Assembly: GCA_937927905.1 (NCBI GenBank)
Contig: CALFWP010000021.1
Location: 1 to 11,992 of the forward strand
Direction of reading: 5' to 3'
From: an uncultured Neomegalonema sp.
GTDB lineage: Bacteria > Pseudomonadota > Alphaproteobacteria > Rhodobacterales > Rhodobacteraceae
DNA length: 11,992 nt
Part shown: positions 1 through 6,667 of the stretch, in pieces
Position numbering within the stretch: the stretch's first letter is position 1
Layout: each line of letters starts with the position of its first letter
Position numbers and translations under genes: made by a program
Notes under the pieces: generated by a model
Told to the model about the DNA's origin: nothing
The model's database searches: none
What the model saw: only the letters and a program-made list of their open reading frames with translations

Positions 1-435
1 TTTAGGGTGCTTGATCCAAATGGTGTTATTATTGCTGGTCGCAGTGATATAGGACAATCACTTGCACATGTGGAAGAAGTAAAAACAGCACTTAAAGGAA
101 AATATGCCAGCATTATCAGGCAACGAATATCAAACAACCCACCACCTCCAATTTACACCATAAGCAGAAGCACTGGCATTCGCGTCTTTGTTACCATGCC
201 TGTGGTTTTTCAAGGGCATGTAGCGGGCGTTGTTTATCTTTCAAGAACGCCAAGCCATTTCTTACGAGAACTTTACAGCCAGCGCTGGAAAATTGGGCTG
301 GCTATTGGCTTTATGCTAATAATTACTTTTATCATTGCATATGTATTTATCCGTACTATTAAAGGCCCTATTGAAGCTTTAAACGCACGTACCAGCCGTA
401 TTGGCGAAGGTGACCGTACTGCACTTGCACCGCTC
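1..435 (+). other. Fragment of a sensor histidine kinase (sensing domain, TM helix, start of HAMP)
   Basis: This is the left half of the chimeric frame. Recognisable parts are a VLDPNGVIIAGR-type opening of a periplasmic sensing fold, an IGQSLAHVEEV segment, a PPPPIYTISRSTGIRVFV segment, a hydrophobic helix (residues 96-117) and the HAMP start PIEALNARTSRIGEGDR. An intact relative would go on with the second HAMP helix, the His-box dimerisation domain and the ATPase domain, all absent here. The 5' end is outside the window. Codons are rich in A/T third positions, unlike every gene from 878 onward. Confidence 0.6.
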
Positions 436-714
436 TGGGCGGAAAATATGACGGCCGGCCGGGGCTGGATCGCTCTGGCACTGGTGGTGTTTGCCAGCTG
501 GAAACCGCTGCGGGTCGTTTTCGGTGCGTTGATCTTCGCCGCCTTTGATCAGGCGGGAGATTACCGCGAGACTTTAAACATTGATATTCCGTCACAGTTT
601 CTATCGATGGCACCTTATGTCGCAACGATTGCCGCACTTGTCCTGATCTCCCTCGCCAGCCGTCGCTCGGACACGCCGGCCTGTCTGGGCAAGGCGTTCA
701 GACCGGACCGCTGA
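1..714 (+). CDS. Chimeric open frame: sensor-kinase N-terminal part fused to ABC permease C-terminus (5' partial)
   Basis: The frame is open from base 1 (a GTG at 7 is the first possible start in the window) to a TGA at 712-714. Numbering from that GTG, residues 1-95 look like the extracytoplasmic sensing domain of an alphaproteobacterial sensor kinase. Residues 96-117 are a membrane helix, and 118-143 begin a HAMP linker. Where the kinase core should follow, the protein changes to residues 144-235. These match the C-terminal end of BMP-family (nucleoside/simple-sugar) ABC permeases: the AENMTAGRGWIALALVVFASW block, IPSQFLSMAPYVAT and the closing ACLGKAF. The two halves have no known reason to be joined. 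Base composition also changes: about 39% GC in bases 1-120 against 67% in 421-480. The frame is real, but I doubt it encodes one natural protein. Confidence 0.6.
   Translation, partial: FRVLDPNGVIIAGRSDIGQSLAHVEEVKTALKGKYASIIRQRISNNPPPPIYTISRSTGIRVFVTMPVVFQGHVAGVVYLSRTPSHFLRELYSQRWKIGLAIGFMLIITFIIAYVFIRTIKGPIEALNARTSRIGEGDRTALAPLWAENMTAGRGWIALALVVFASWKPLRVVFGALIFAAFDQAGDYRETLNIDIPSQFLSMAPYVATIAALVLISLASRRSDTPACLGKAFRPDR
421..714 (+). other. C-terminal fragment of a BMP-type ABC transporter permease
   Basis: This is the right half of the chimeric frame. It carries the conserved NMTAGRGWIALALVVF block, a membrane segment around residues 168-180, IPSQFLSMAPYVATIAALVLI and the terminal PACLGKAF, all typical of the second permease of BMP-family importers for nucleosides or simple sugars. 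The N-terminal two thirds of such a permease (roughly 200 residues) is missing. GC content and codon use agree with the downstream genes, so this half probably belongs to the same genome as the rest of the window. It lies 163 bases upstream of the polyamine-type ATPase gene on the same strand. Confidence 0.65.
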
Positions 715-877
715 TACGGTCCCTTGTACGAAAATAGTCCGGCAGCCTGCTGAAAAGCCGCAGGCCGGAATTATGCCGCAACGTCATGCAAATAGGTCGC
801 GCTTGCCACTTGCGCAGACGCCTTTCACATGTTTGTCTCCGACAGAGATAAATCTGATACTTAGACTTGGAGACCTG

Positions 878-1966
878 ATGACCGGAACGAATGGCACAGA
901 CGACTTCGTCGTTTTCGATCAGGTACAGAAAAGTTATGACGGCGAAACGCTTGTCGTCAAAAACCTGAACCTTTCCATTGCGAAAGGCGAGTTCCTTACA
1001 ATGCTCGGCCCGTCGGGTTCGGGCAAGACCACCTGCCTTATGATGCTTGCCGGGTTTGAAACATCGACTCACGGAGAGATCAGACTGGGTGGCAAGCCGA
1101 TCAACAATATCCCGCCGCATAAACGCGGCATCGGGATGGTGTTTCAGAATTACGCCCTCTTCCCGCATATGACCGTTGCGGAAAATCTCGCCTTTCCGTT
1201 ACAGGTCCGTAAGATGAGCAAAGCCGTGACCCGTGAAAAGGTCGCAAAAGCCCTTGATATGGTACAGATGGGCGAATTCGGGGATCGCAGGCCATCGCAA
1301 CTGTCCGGCGGACAACAGCAACGGGTTGCACTTGCGCGGGCTTTGGTTTTTGAGCCGGAGCTGGTTCTGATGGACGAGCCGCTGGGCGCGCTCGACAAAC
1401 AGCTGCGCGAACATATGCAATATGAGATCAAGCACCTGCACGAACGTCTTGGTGTCACTGTTGTCTACGTGACCCACGACCAATCCGAAGCGCTCACCAT
1501 GTCGGACCGTATTGCCGTATTCGATGATGGTGTGATTCAGCAGCTTGCCGCACCCTCGGTTCTGTACGAAAAACCGGAAAACGCTTTCGTTGCGTCTTTT
1601 ATCGGTGAAAACAACAAGCTGCGCGCCAATGTGGACACCGTATCGGACGGCGTTGCGCATGTGACAATCGATAGCGGCGACAAGGTACAGGCACTGGCTG
1701 TCAATTGCGGGCAAAACGGCAATACGATGCTGTCCATCCGGCCTGAACGGGTCCTGCTAAGCGCCGATGCCCCGAATCGGCTTGAGGGCAAAGTACTTGA
1801 GCTGATTTACCTCGGCGATCACATTCGTTGCCGCATGGCGGTAGCCGGGCATGACGAATTTATTGTAAAAGTACCGAATTCCTCGGATCATGCAGCTCTG
1901 AACGTCGGAGAGACCTGCTCTGTCGGATGGCTGACCGAGGATTGCCGCGCATTGGACGCGGCATAG
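878..1966 (+). CDS. ABC transporter ATP-binding protein, PotA-like (spermidine/putrescine-type importer)
   Basis: This is the cytoplasmic ATPase that powers the importer encoded by the next three genes. I chose the ATG at 878 (362 aa) because GGAGA at 869-873 sits four bases upstream. A longer frame back to 773 adds 35 residues with no family resemblance. Motifs, numbered from 878: Walker A GPSGSGKTT (44-52), Q-loop Gln90, signature LSGGQ (142-146), Walker B LVLMDEP (162-168) and switch His200. Residues about 245-355 form the C-terminal TOBE-type regulatory domain usual in PotA, MalK and FbpC relatives. Length is normal for the family. All catalytic residues are present. Polyamines are the default assignment for this subfamily, but the ATPase does not define the substrate. 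The gene is followed 65 bases later by the binding-protein gene. Confidence 0.9.
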   Translation: MTGTNGTDDFVVFDQVQKSYDGETLVVKNLNLSIAKGEFLTMLGPSGSGKTTCLMMLAGFETSTHGEIRLGGKPINNIPPHKRGIGMVFQNYALFPHMTVAENLAFPLQVRKMSKAVTREKVAKALDMVQMGEFGDRRPSQLSGGQQQRVALARALVFEPELVLMDEPLGALDKQLREHMQYEIKHLHERLGVTVVYVTHDQSEALTMSDRIAVFDDGVIQQLAAPSVLYEKPENAFVASFIGENNKLRANVDTVSDGVAHVTIDSGDKVQALAVNCGQNGNTMLSIRPERVLLSADAPNRLEGKVLELIYLGDHIRCRMAVAGHDEFIVKVPNSSDHAALNVGETCSVGWLTEDCRALDAA

Positions 1967-2031
1967 AGACTCTCGCTATTGCGGCGGGTGATGACGACAG
2001 CCGGTAACACGGCACTTTAGGGAGAAAGACT

Positions 2032-3117
2032 ATGAAAAGAGCAATCCTGCTCGCCGCATCCAGCGGCATTGCCCTGACGGGCACAGCCTACGCAGCAGAT
2101 ACGATTACCGTCGTATCCTGGGGCGGCGCATACACCAAGTCCCAGGTTGAGGCGTATCACAAGCCATGGATGTCCAAGACCGGCAACAAGATCGTGTCCG
2201 AGGATTACAACGGCGGCCTGGCCGAAGTGAAAGCACAGGTTGAAGCCGGTAACGTCACATGGGACATCGTTGACGTTGAACTGTCCGATGCCATCCGCGG
2301 CTGTGATGAGGGCCTGCTGGAAGAAATCGATCACTCCGCTCTGCCGGCTGCTCCTGACGGAACACCTGCGACGGAAGACTTTATCGGTCTTGCACTGCAC
2401 GATTGTGCGGTTGCAAACATCGTCTGGTCCACGATCTATGCCTATGACGGATCAAAATATAACGCATTCGACCGTCCGCGTTCGATGATCGATTTCTTTG
2501 ATACCAAGAAATTCCCGGGCAAGCGCGGCCTGCGTAAATCTCCGAAAGCCAACCTTGAGATGGCTCTGGTTGCCGATGGTGTAGCCGCTGCCGATGTGTA
2601 TGACGTTCTCAGCACCTCTGAAGGTGTCGATCGCGCATTCGCAAAACTGGACAGCATCAAGGACGATGTTGTGTGGTGGGAAGCCGGCGCACAGCCTCCG
2701 CAACTTCTGGCTGACGGCGAAGTAAAAATGACCACCGCCTATAACGGACGTATCTTCAACGCGATGGCATCCGAAGGTAAGCCGTTTGAAATCGTGTGGG
2801 ACGGTCAGGTCTTTGACGTTGACCTCTGGGTTATCCCCAAAGGCGCACCGAACAAGCAAGCCGCTCTGGACTTCCTGGCTTTCTCAACGGATACACAACG
2901 CCTGGCGGATCAGGCTGCATGGATTTCCTACGGCCCTGCCCGTAAATCCTCCGCACCACTGGTCGGATCCTATAACTCCGATCCTAATCTTGCCATGGGT
3001 CCGCATATGCCGACCGCACCGGCGAACTTCATGAACGCTATCGCGAACGGCTTTGAATTCTGGGCGGATAACCAGGACGAGCTGAACGAGCGTTTCAACG
3101 CCTGGCTCGCAAGCTAA
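2032..3117 (+). CDS. Periplasmic solute-binding protein, PotD/PotF-like
   Basis: This is the 361-aa extracytoplasmic receptor that captures the substrate and delivers it to the permeases. The start is well supported, with AGGGAGAA at 2019-2026 just upstream of the ATG. Residues 1-21 are a Sec signal peptide (Lys2-Arg3, hydrophobic core, AYA at 19-21), with predicted cleavage before Ala22-Asp23. The mature protein opens ITVVSWGGAY, as in PotD-like proteins, and contains WDIVDVE (77-83) and WVIPKGAPNK (266-275). Cys91 and Cys125 could form a disulfide. The pocket tryptophans and acidic residues of E. coli PotD and PotF cannot be placed confidently by eye, so the ligand is open: a polyamine, another cationic amine or a small organic solute. 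A strong terminator directly follows, which suggests this gene is expressed above its transport partners. Confidence 0.88.
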   Translation: MKRAILLAASSGIALTGTAYAADTITVVSWGGAYTKSQVEAYHKPWMSKTGNKIVSEDYNGGLAEVKAQVEAGNVTWDIVDVELSDAIRGCDEGLLEEIDHSALPAAPDGTPATEDFIGLALHDCAVANIVWSTIYAYDGSKYNAFDRPRSMIDFFDTKKFPGKRGLRKSPKANLEMALVADGVAAADVYDVLSTSEGVDRAFAKLDSIKDDVVWWEAGAQPPQLLADGEVKMTTAYNGRIFNAMASEGKPFEIVWDGQVFDVDLWVIPKGAPNKQAALDFLAFSTDTQRLADQAAWISYGPARKSSAPLVGSYNSDPNLAMGPHMPTAPANFMNAIANGFEFWADNQDELNERFNAWLAS

Positions 3118-3127
3118 TTTCATACAC

Positions 3128-3164
3128 AGGCTGTCTCTTTTGATAAGAGGCAGCCTTTTTCTTT
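3128..3164 (+). terminator. Rho-independent terminator inside the importer operon
   Basis: AGGCTGTCTCTT (3128-3139) pairs with AAGAGGCAGCCT (3145-3156) to give a 12-bp stem with one G-U pair and a five-base loop (TTGAT). The stem runs into TTTTT, C, TTT. It begins 11 bases after the binding-protein stop and ends 22 bases before the first permease start. The likely role is partial termination, so that the binding protein is made in excess and the permeases come from read-through. A separate permease promoter is possible, but I see none in the short gap. Confidence 0.85.
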
Positions 3165-3186
3165 ATTCAATTTATCGGCGTTTTGC

Positions 3187-4479
3187 ATGGCTGACGTTAC
3201 TCTACAAACCGGTACAGCGCATAACAGCACCGCATCCGGTGCCCTGCTTGCAGCTGACGGAACACCGCTTAAGAAAAAGCTGCGCCAGGCATTGGCGGTC
3301 AGTCGCCGCCGCGCGTTTCTGCTTGTTGCGCCGCTGCTTTTATTTATTCTTGCCAGCTTCGCCATTCCGATATTACTTCTCCTGGTTCAAGGGGTTAAAG
3401 ACGATACCTTTTCGTCGATCATGCCTGAAACAACCGTCGTTCTCAGTGAATGGGACGCAAACAGCGAACCAACGGAAGATATGGCAGCAGCCCTTGTCGC
3501 CGATCTGATCAGCGCCAGAGCCATTGATCGTTCTCTGCCGACAAAGGTCGGCACCCGGGTCAACCGCGAAGTCTCAGGCGCGATTTCCCTGTTTAAAAAG
3601 ACCACTCGGAAAGCCGCCAAAATGGAGGCCCCGTTCCTTGCGGAACTGCACAAAACCGACAAGAAATGGAAAGATATCAATTACTGGCGGGCAATGAAAA
3701 TCGCCTCAAAGACGATTACACCCGCCTATTATGCCGCCGCTGTTGATAAAAAATATCTCGCCGATGGCAGTTTTACCGATCAGCCCGAAGACCGGCAGAT
3801 TTACGTGTCGCTGTTCCTGAAAACGATACTTGTATCCGGCGGCGTGATGCTGGCCTGTATTCTGCTCGGCTTTCCGGTCGCCTACCTGCTGGCGCATTTG
3901 CCGTCACGAAAAGCAAACCTGCTGATGATCTTTGTCCTGTTGCCGTTCTGGACATCTCTACTGGTGCGGACAACAGCCTGGATTGCCATGCTGCAAAGCG
4001 CCGGTGTGCTGAACGATCTGTTTGTCTGGGTTGGAATCACGTCCGATGATCAACGCTTCAGCATGATTTATAATATGACCGGCACAATCATCGCGATGAC
4101 GCATATCCTGCTGCCATTCATGATCCTGCCAATCTATTCTGTGATGAAGGCGATACCGCCCAGTCATGTCCGCGCCGCAAAAAGCCTCGGGGCCACCAAC
4201 TGGACAGCATTCTGGAGAGTCTATTTCCCGGCGACAATACCCGGCATCGGTGCCGGTGGCCTGCTCGTCTTTATTCTCGCCATCGGCTATTACATCACAC
4301 CTGCCCTTGTCGGTGGACAGGATGGACAGCTGATTTCGAACTTTATCGCCTATCACATGCAAAAATCCCTCAACTGGTCGCTTGCGGCCGCATTGGGCGG
4401 GATATTGCTGGTCCTGGTTCTGATCCTCTACTGGCTCTACGATAAGATCGTGGGCATCGACAATATGAAGTTAGGATAA
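3187..4479 (+). CDS. ABC transporter permease, PotB-like, with a large external insertion
   Basis: This is one of two inner-membrane permeases of the importer. At 430 aa it is far longer than the usual 280-310 for PotB-like proteins. TM1 is at about 43-67, followed by a mostly polar stretch (about 70-205) rich in Lys, Asp and Glu. The standard core follows: TM2 209-235, TM3 243-268, TM4 295-320, the EAA loop around residues 330-354 (AAKSLGATNWTAFWRVYFP, with the conserved Gly335) that docks on the ATPase, TM5 355-376 and TM6 397-418. By the usual topology the insertion faces the periplasm. The ATG at 3187 has only a weak GGCG upstream, and no better in-frame start is visible. The gene ends six bases before the second permease start, so the pair is probably translationally coupled. 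Confidence 0.88.
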   Translation: MADVTLQTGTAHNSTASGALLAADGTPLKKKLRQALAVSRRRAFLLVAPLLLFILASFAIPILLLLVQGVKDDTFSSIMPETTVVLSEWDANSEPTEDMAAALVADLISARAIDRSLPTKVGTRVNREVSGAISLFKKTTRKAAKMEAPFLAELHKTDKKWKDINYWRAMKIASKTITPAYYAAAVDKKYLADGSFTDQPEDRQIYVSLFLKTILVSGGVMLACILLGFPVAYLLAHLPSRKANLLMIFVLLPFWTSLLVRTTAWIAMLQSAGVLNDLFVWVGITSDDQRFSMIYNMTGTIIAMTHILLPFMILPIYSVMKAIPPSHVRAAKSLGATNWTAFWRVYFPATIPGIGAGGLLVFILAIGYYITPALVGGQDGQLISNFIAYHMQKSLNWSLAAALGGILLVLVLILYWLYDKIVGIDNMKLG

Positions 4480-4485
4480 GCAGCC

Positions 4486-5505
4486 ATGTCGTCTTTGCCC
4501 CCCTACACAACGACGGGCCAGCGTATCTGGCACTATGTTTTTCTGACGATCTGCGCACTGATCTTTATCTTTCTGATCACGCCGATTCTGGTCATTGCAC
4601 CGCTCAGCTTTAATGCAGAGCCGTATTTCAGCTTTACGGACGGTATGCTGGCCTTTGACGGCGATGCCTATTCCATGCGCTGGTACCGCGATATCCTGAC
4701 CAACGGCATGGCGGACCCGACGCAGGCATCAGGCTGGGGTATCTTTTTTGACTGGTTCTGGAAGGCCCTGTCTCCCTTCCACACTGCCCCGCCCAGTTTT
4801 TATACCGACGCCTGGGAAAATGCGCAGTGGATCCGTGCGATGCGCAACAGCTTTTTCATCGGGTTTTTCTCGACATTGATCGCTGTGACGCTGGGTACAC
4901 TGGCTGCGATCGGCCTGTCACGGTCAGAAATGCCCGCGCGTGGCGCAATTATGTCATTGCTGATTTCCCCGCTCATCGTGCCGCTGGTCGTCACTGCGGC
5001 GGGGATGTTTTATTTCTATTCGATCAACTTCAATCCAGACAGCTGGTTCAACGGCAACCCTGACGCCAGCTCATGGATACTGGCACAGACATATGCCGGT
5101 GTCATTCTGGCTCATGCCGCACTTGGCACGCCGTTTGTGATTATCACCGTAACGGCAACACTGGTCGGGTTTGACAAGAGCCTTGTCCGTGCGGGTGCCT
5201 CCATGGGTGCTGGACCGGCCAGAACATTCTGGAAAATCCAGATGCCGCTGATATTGCCGGGTGTGGTCTCCGGCGGGTTGTTTGCCTTCATCACTTCATT
5301 TGATGAAGTGGTCGCAGTGCTGTTTCTGGCCGGACCGGAGCATAGAACCATCCCGCGTCAGATGTATTCCGGCATTCGCGAACAGATTTCACCAACGATC
5401 CTTGCGGTGGCAACGATTCTGGTAGTGTTGTCAATTATATTGCTGACAACTCTAGAACTGCTGAGACGCCGCAGTGAGAGACTGCGCGGCATGTCGCCCT
5501 CTTAA
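4486..5505 (+). CDS. ABC transporter permease, PotC-like
   Basis: This is the second inner-membrane permease of the importer, 339 aa against a usual 260-290 for PotC. AGGA at 4473-4476, inside the end of the previous gene, serves as ribosome binding site. TM1 is at about 18-40. It is followed by SMRWYRDIL (63-71), then an extra aromatic segment of about 45 residues (72-116) before WIRAMRNSFFIG (116-127), which normally follows almost at once. Further helices lie at about 122-143, 153-178, 199-224, 259-281 and 304-325. The EAA loop is VRAGASMGAGPARTFWKIQMP (234-254), with the conserved Gly at 241. A second small expansion, NFNPDSWFNGNPDASSW (181-197), lies before the next helix. The C-terminus is Arg-rich and cytoplasmic. 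It completes the ATPase, binding protein, permease, permease set. Confidence 0.9.
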   Translation: MSSLPPYTTTGQRIWHYVFLTICALIFIFLITPILVIAPLSFNAEPYFSFTDGMLAFDGDAYSMRWYRDILTNGMADPTQASGWGIFFDWFWKALSPFHTAPPSFYTDAWENAQWIRAMRNSFFIGFFSTLIAVTLGTLAAIGLSRSEMPARGAIMSLLISPLIVPLVVTAAGMFYFYSINFNPDSWFNGNPDASSWILAQTYAGVILAHAALGTPFVIITVTATLVGFDKSLVRAGASMGAGPARTFWKIQMPLILPGVVSGGLFAFITSFDEVVAVLFLAGPEHRTIPRQMYSGIREQISPTILAVATILVVLSIILLTTLELLRRRSERLRGMSPS

Positions 5506-5513
5506 TGAACGTA

Positions 5514-5539
5514 TCGTATGGTCTGTTGTGTCCATATGA
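5514..5539. repeat. Short inverted repeat upstream of the entericidin-like gene
   Basis: TCGTATGG (5514-5521) can pair with CCATATGA (5532-5539) across a ten-base loop, with one G-T pair. It lies just after the permease stop and two bases before the AAGGAGA ribosome binding site of the broken lipoprotein gene. There is no T-run, so it is not a classical terminator. It could be an operator or a structured leader, or chance. Confidence 0.3.
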
Positions 5540-5553
5540 AAAAGGAGACATTA

Positions 5554-5735
5554 ATGAAAGCCGTTGCCACTCTCACAGCCTTAGTTATCTTATCTGACTG
5601 AGCACCGTGCAAGGAGCCGGACGGGATATTTCCGCTGGTGGGACTATTATCGAATATGTTGCTGAAGAACAAATCGCAAAGCCCAAAAGACTATTGTGCC
5701 GGAATAGCCATCACCGGATTTCAATAATAAGATAA
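5554..5735 (+). pseudogene. Entericidin-like small lipoprotein, frameshifted
   Basis: AAAGGAGA (5541-5548) precedes an ATG at 5554 that opens a classic lipoprotein signal, MKAVATLTALVILSD, but the frame hits TGA at 5599-5601. Shifting one frame at that point (from 5601) gives STVQGAGRDISAGGTII, then EYVAEEQIAKPKR, to a TAA at 5733. That segment closely resembles the mature part of entericidin A/B family lipoproteins, which have Cys-Asn-Thr followed by G-x-G-x-DI and GG-x-x-I. Restoring a single C after base 5600 turns the stop into a Cys codon, placed where the lipidated Cys should be (ILSD-Cys-STV). Family members are envelope lipoproteins of about 45 residues, linked in E. coli to stationary-phase lysis and its antidote. 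Either the gene was inactivated recently or one base is missing from the sequence. The Asp before Cys is unusual for a lipobox. Confidence 0.65.
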
Positions 5736-5755
5736 AGAGTCGATCTTCATAATCC

Positions 5756-5780
5756 GGCTCTTGACCAACGGCCAAGAGCC
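5756..5780. repeat. Perfect 8-bp inverted repeat between convergent genes
   Basis: GGCTCTTG (5756-5763) and CAAGAGCC (5773-5780) are exact reverse complements around a nine-base loop. Inner CC/GG pairs extend the stem beyond one mismatch. It lies between the plus-strand entericidin-like remnant and the minus-strand yebC, where a bidirectional terminator is expected. Neither side has a T-run, so intrinsic termination is not assured. Confidence 0.45.
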
Positions 5781-5809
5781 TCAAAGCAGATCATCAGTGT
5801 AGCTGTCTT

Positions 5810-6559
5810 TTATTCACCGAGAGCGGCGATGACATCGTCCGACATTTCGGCGTTCGACGTAACGTTTTGCACATCGTCATCATCTTCCAGTGCATCAATC
5901 AGTTTCATCAGGGATTTCGCCTGGTCCACATCTACCGGATTGGTGTTTTGTGGACGCCAGGCAAGTTTGGCACTTTCCGCCTCTCCCAATGCAGCCTCCA
6001 ACGCGGTAGAGACATCGTTCAGATCGGTCGCAGCACAATAGATCATGTGTCCGCTTTCCCCGTCGCTTTCTACATCTTCAGCACCCGCTTCAATGGCGGC
6101 CTCAAACACCGTATCAGCATCGCCGGCACCGGCCGGGTACAGAATCTGGCCGACACGATCAAACATAAATCCCACGGACCCTGTTTCGCCCAGATTACCG
6201 CCGCTTTTTGAAAAGGTAGAGCGCACAGTCGAGGCGGTGCGGTTCCGGTTATCGGTCAGTGCTTCGACGATCATAGCAACGCCGCCCGGACCATAGCCCT
6301 CATAGCGGATTTCCTCGTAATCATCGCCCTCGCCCGCCTGGGATTTTTTAATCGCGCGGTCGATATTGTCCTTCGGCATGGATTGGGATTTTGCTTCGCG
6401 CACCGCCAACCGCAAGCGTGGGTTCTTGTCCGGATCAGGATCGCCCATTTTCGCGGCAACCGTAATCTCTTTTGACAGCTTCGAAAATAATTTGGACCGC
6501 AGTTTATCCTGACGTCCCTTACGGTGTTGGATATTGGCCCATTTGGAATGACCGGCCAT
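5810..6559 (-). CDS. yebC: YebC/PmpR family protein (translation factor / transcriptional regulator)
   Basis: This is a 249-aa cytoplasmic protein of normal family length. It opens with the signature MAGHSKWANIQHRKGRQD (1-18). It also shows YEGYGPGG (86-93), LTDNRNRT (101-108) and GGNLGETGSVGFMF (120-133), the conserved blocks of the three-domain YebC fold. YebC proteins were first described as DNA-binding regulators (PmpR). More recent work on family members points to ribosome-associated relief of stalling at difficult sequences such as proline runs. The start is secure: the family always begins MAGHSKW, and GAGGTG lies just upstream on the minus strand. It is separated from the next upstream gene by 108 bases and so is probably transcribed on its own. 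The ruv genes that often neighbour it in proteobacteria are not in this window. Confidence 0.96.
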   Translation of the reverse strand: MAGHSKWANIQHRKGRQDKLRSKLFSKLSKEITVAAKMGDPDPDKNPRLRLAVREAKSQSMPKDNIDRAIKKSQAGEGDDYEEIRYEGYGPGGVAMIVEALTDNRNRTASTVRSTFSKSGGNLGETGSVGFMFDRVGQILYPAGAGDADTVFEAAIEAGAEDVESDGESGHMIYCAATDLNDVSTALEAALGEAESAKLAWRPQNTNPVDVDQAKSLMKLIDALEDDDDVQNVTSNAEMSDDVIAALGE

Positions 6560-6596
6560 GGGTCACCTCGCATTTTTAATCTCAATAATTGCGTGG

Positions 6597-6602
6597 TTTA
6601 TA
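6597..6602 (-). promoter_or_regulatory. Possible -10 box for yebC
   Basis: On the minus strand the 108-base gap upstream of yebC contains TATAAA, about 38 bases before the start codon. No good -35 hexamer sits 16-18 bases further upstream (the best is TTCCGT). It is offered as the most likely -10 element in this gap, on weak evidence. Confidence 0.22.
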
Positions 6603-6667
6603 GGGGTTGATGCGACGAAACGGAAGCCCCGCAAACATCACATACATCAGGCGGTTTTATCGGCAGG

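Noticed and set aside
738..768. Imperfect hairpin (GCCTGC/GCAGGC) after the permease fragment as a terminator
   Set aside because: The stem is short and interrupted, and no T-run follows.
833..861. TTGTCT, 17 bases, GATACT as promoter of the importer operon
   Set aside because: Only four of six matches in each box, and transcription would begin on top of the ribosome binding site at 869-873.
773..877. N-terminal extension of the PotA-like ATPase from the ATG at 773
   Set aside because: The extra 35 residues do not resemble the family, no ribosome binding site precedes 773, and GGAGA sits directly before the ATG at 878.
698..1168. Several long minus-strand frames under the ATPase and binding-protein genes
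   Set aside because: They are antisense shadows of well-supported genes, with compositions typical of reversed GC-rich codons and no recognisable motifs.
5506..5809. Small RNA or attachment site in the gap between the importer and yebC
   Set aside because: Apart from the entericidin-like remnant and two short inverted repeats, there is no promoter-terminator pair, tRNA piece or direct repeat to support either.
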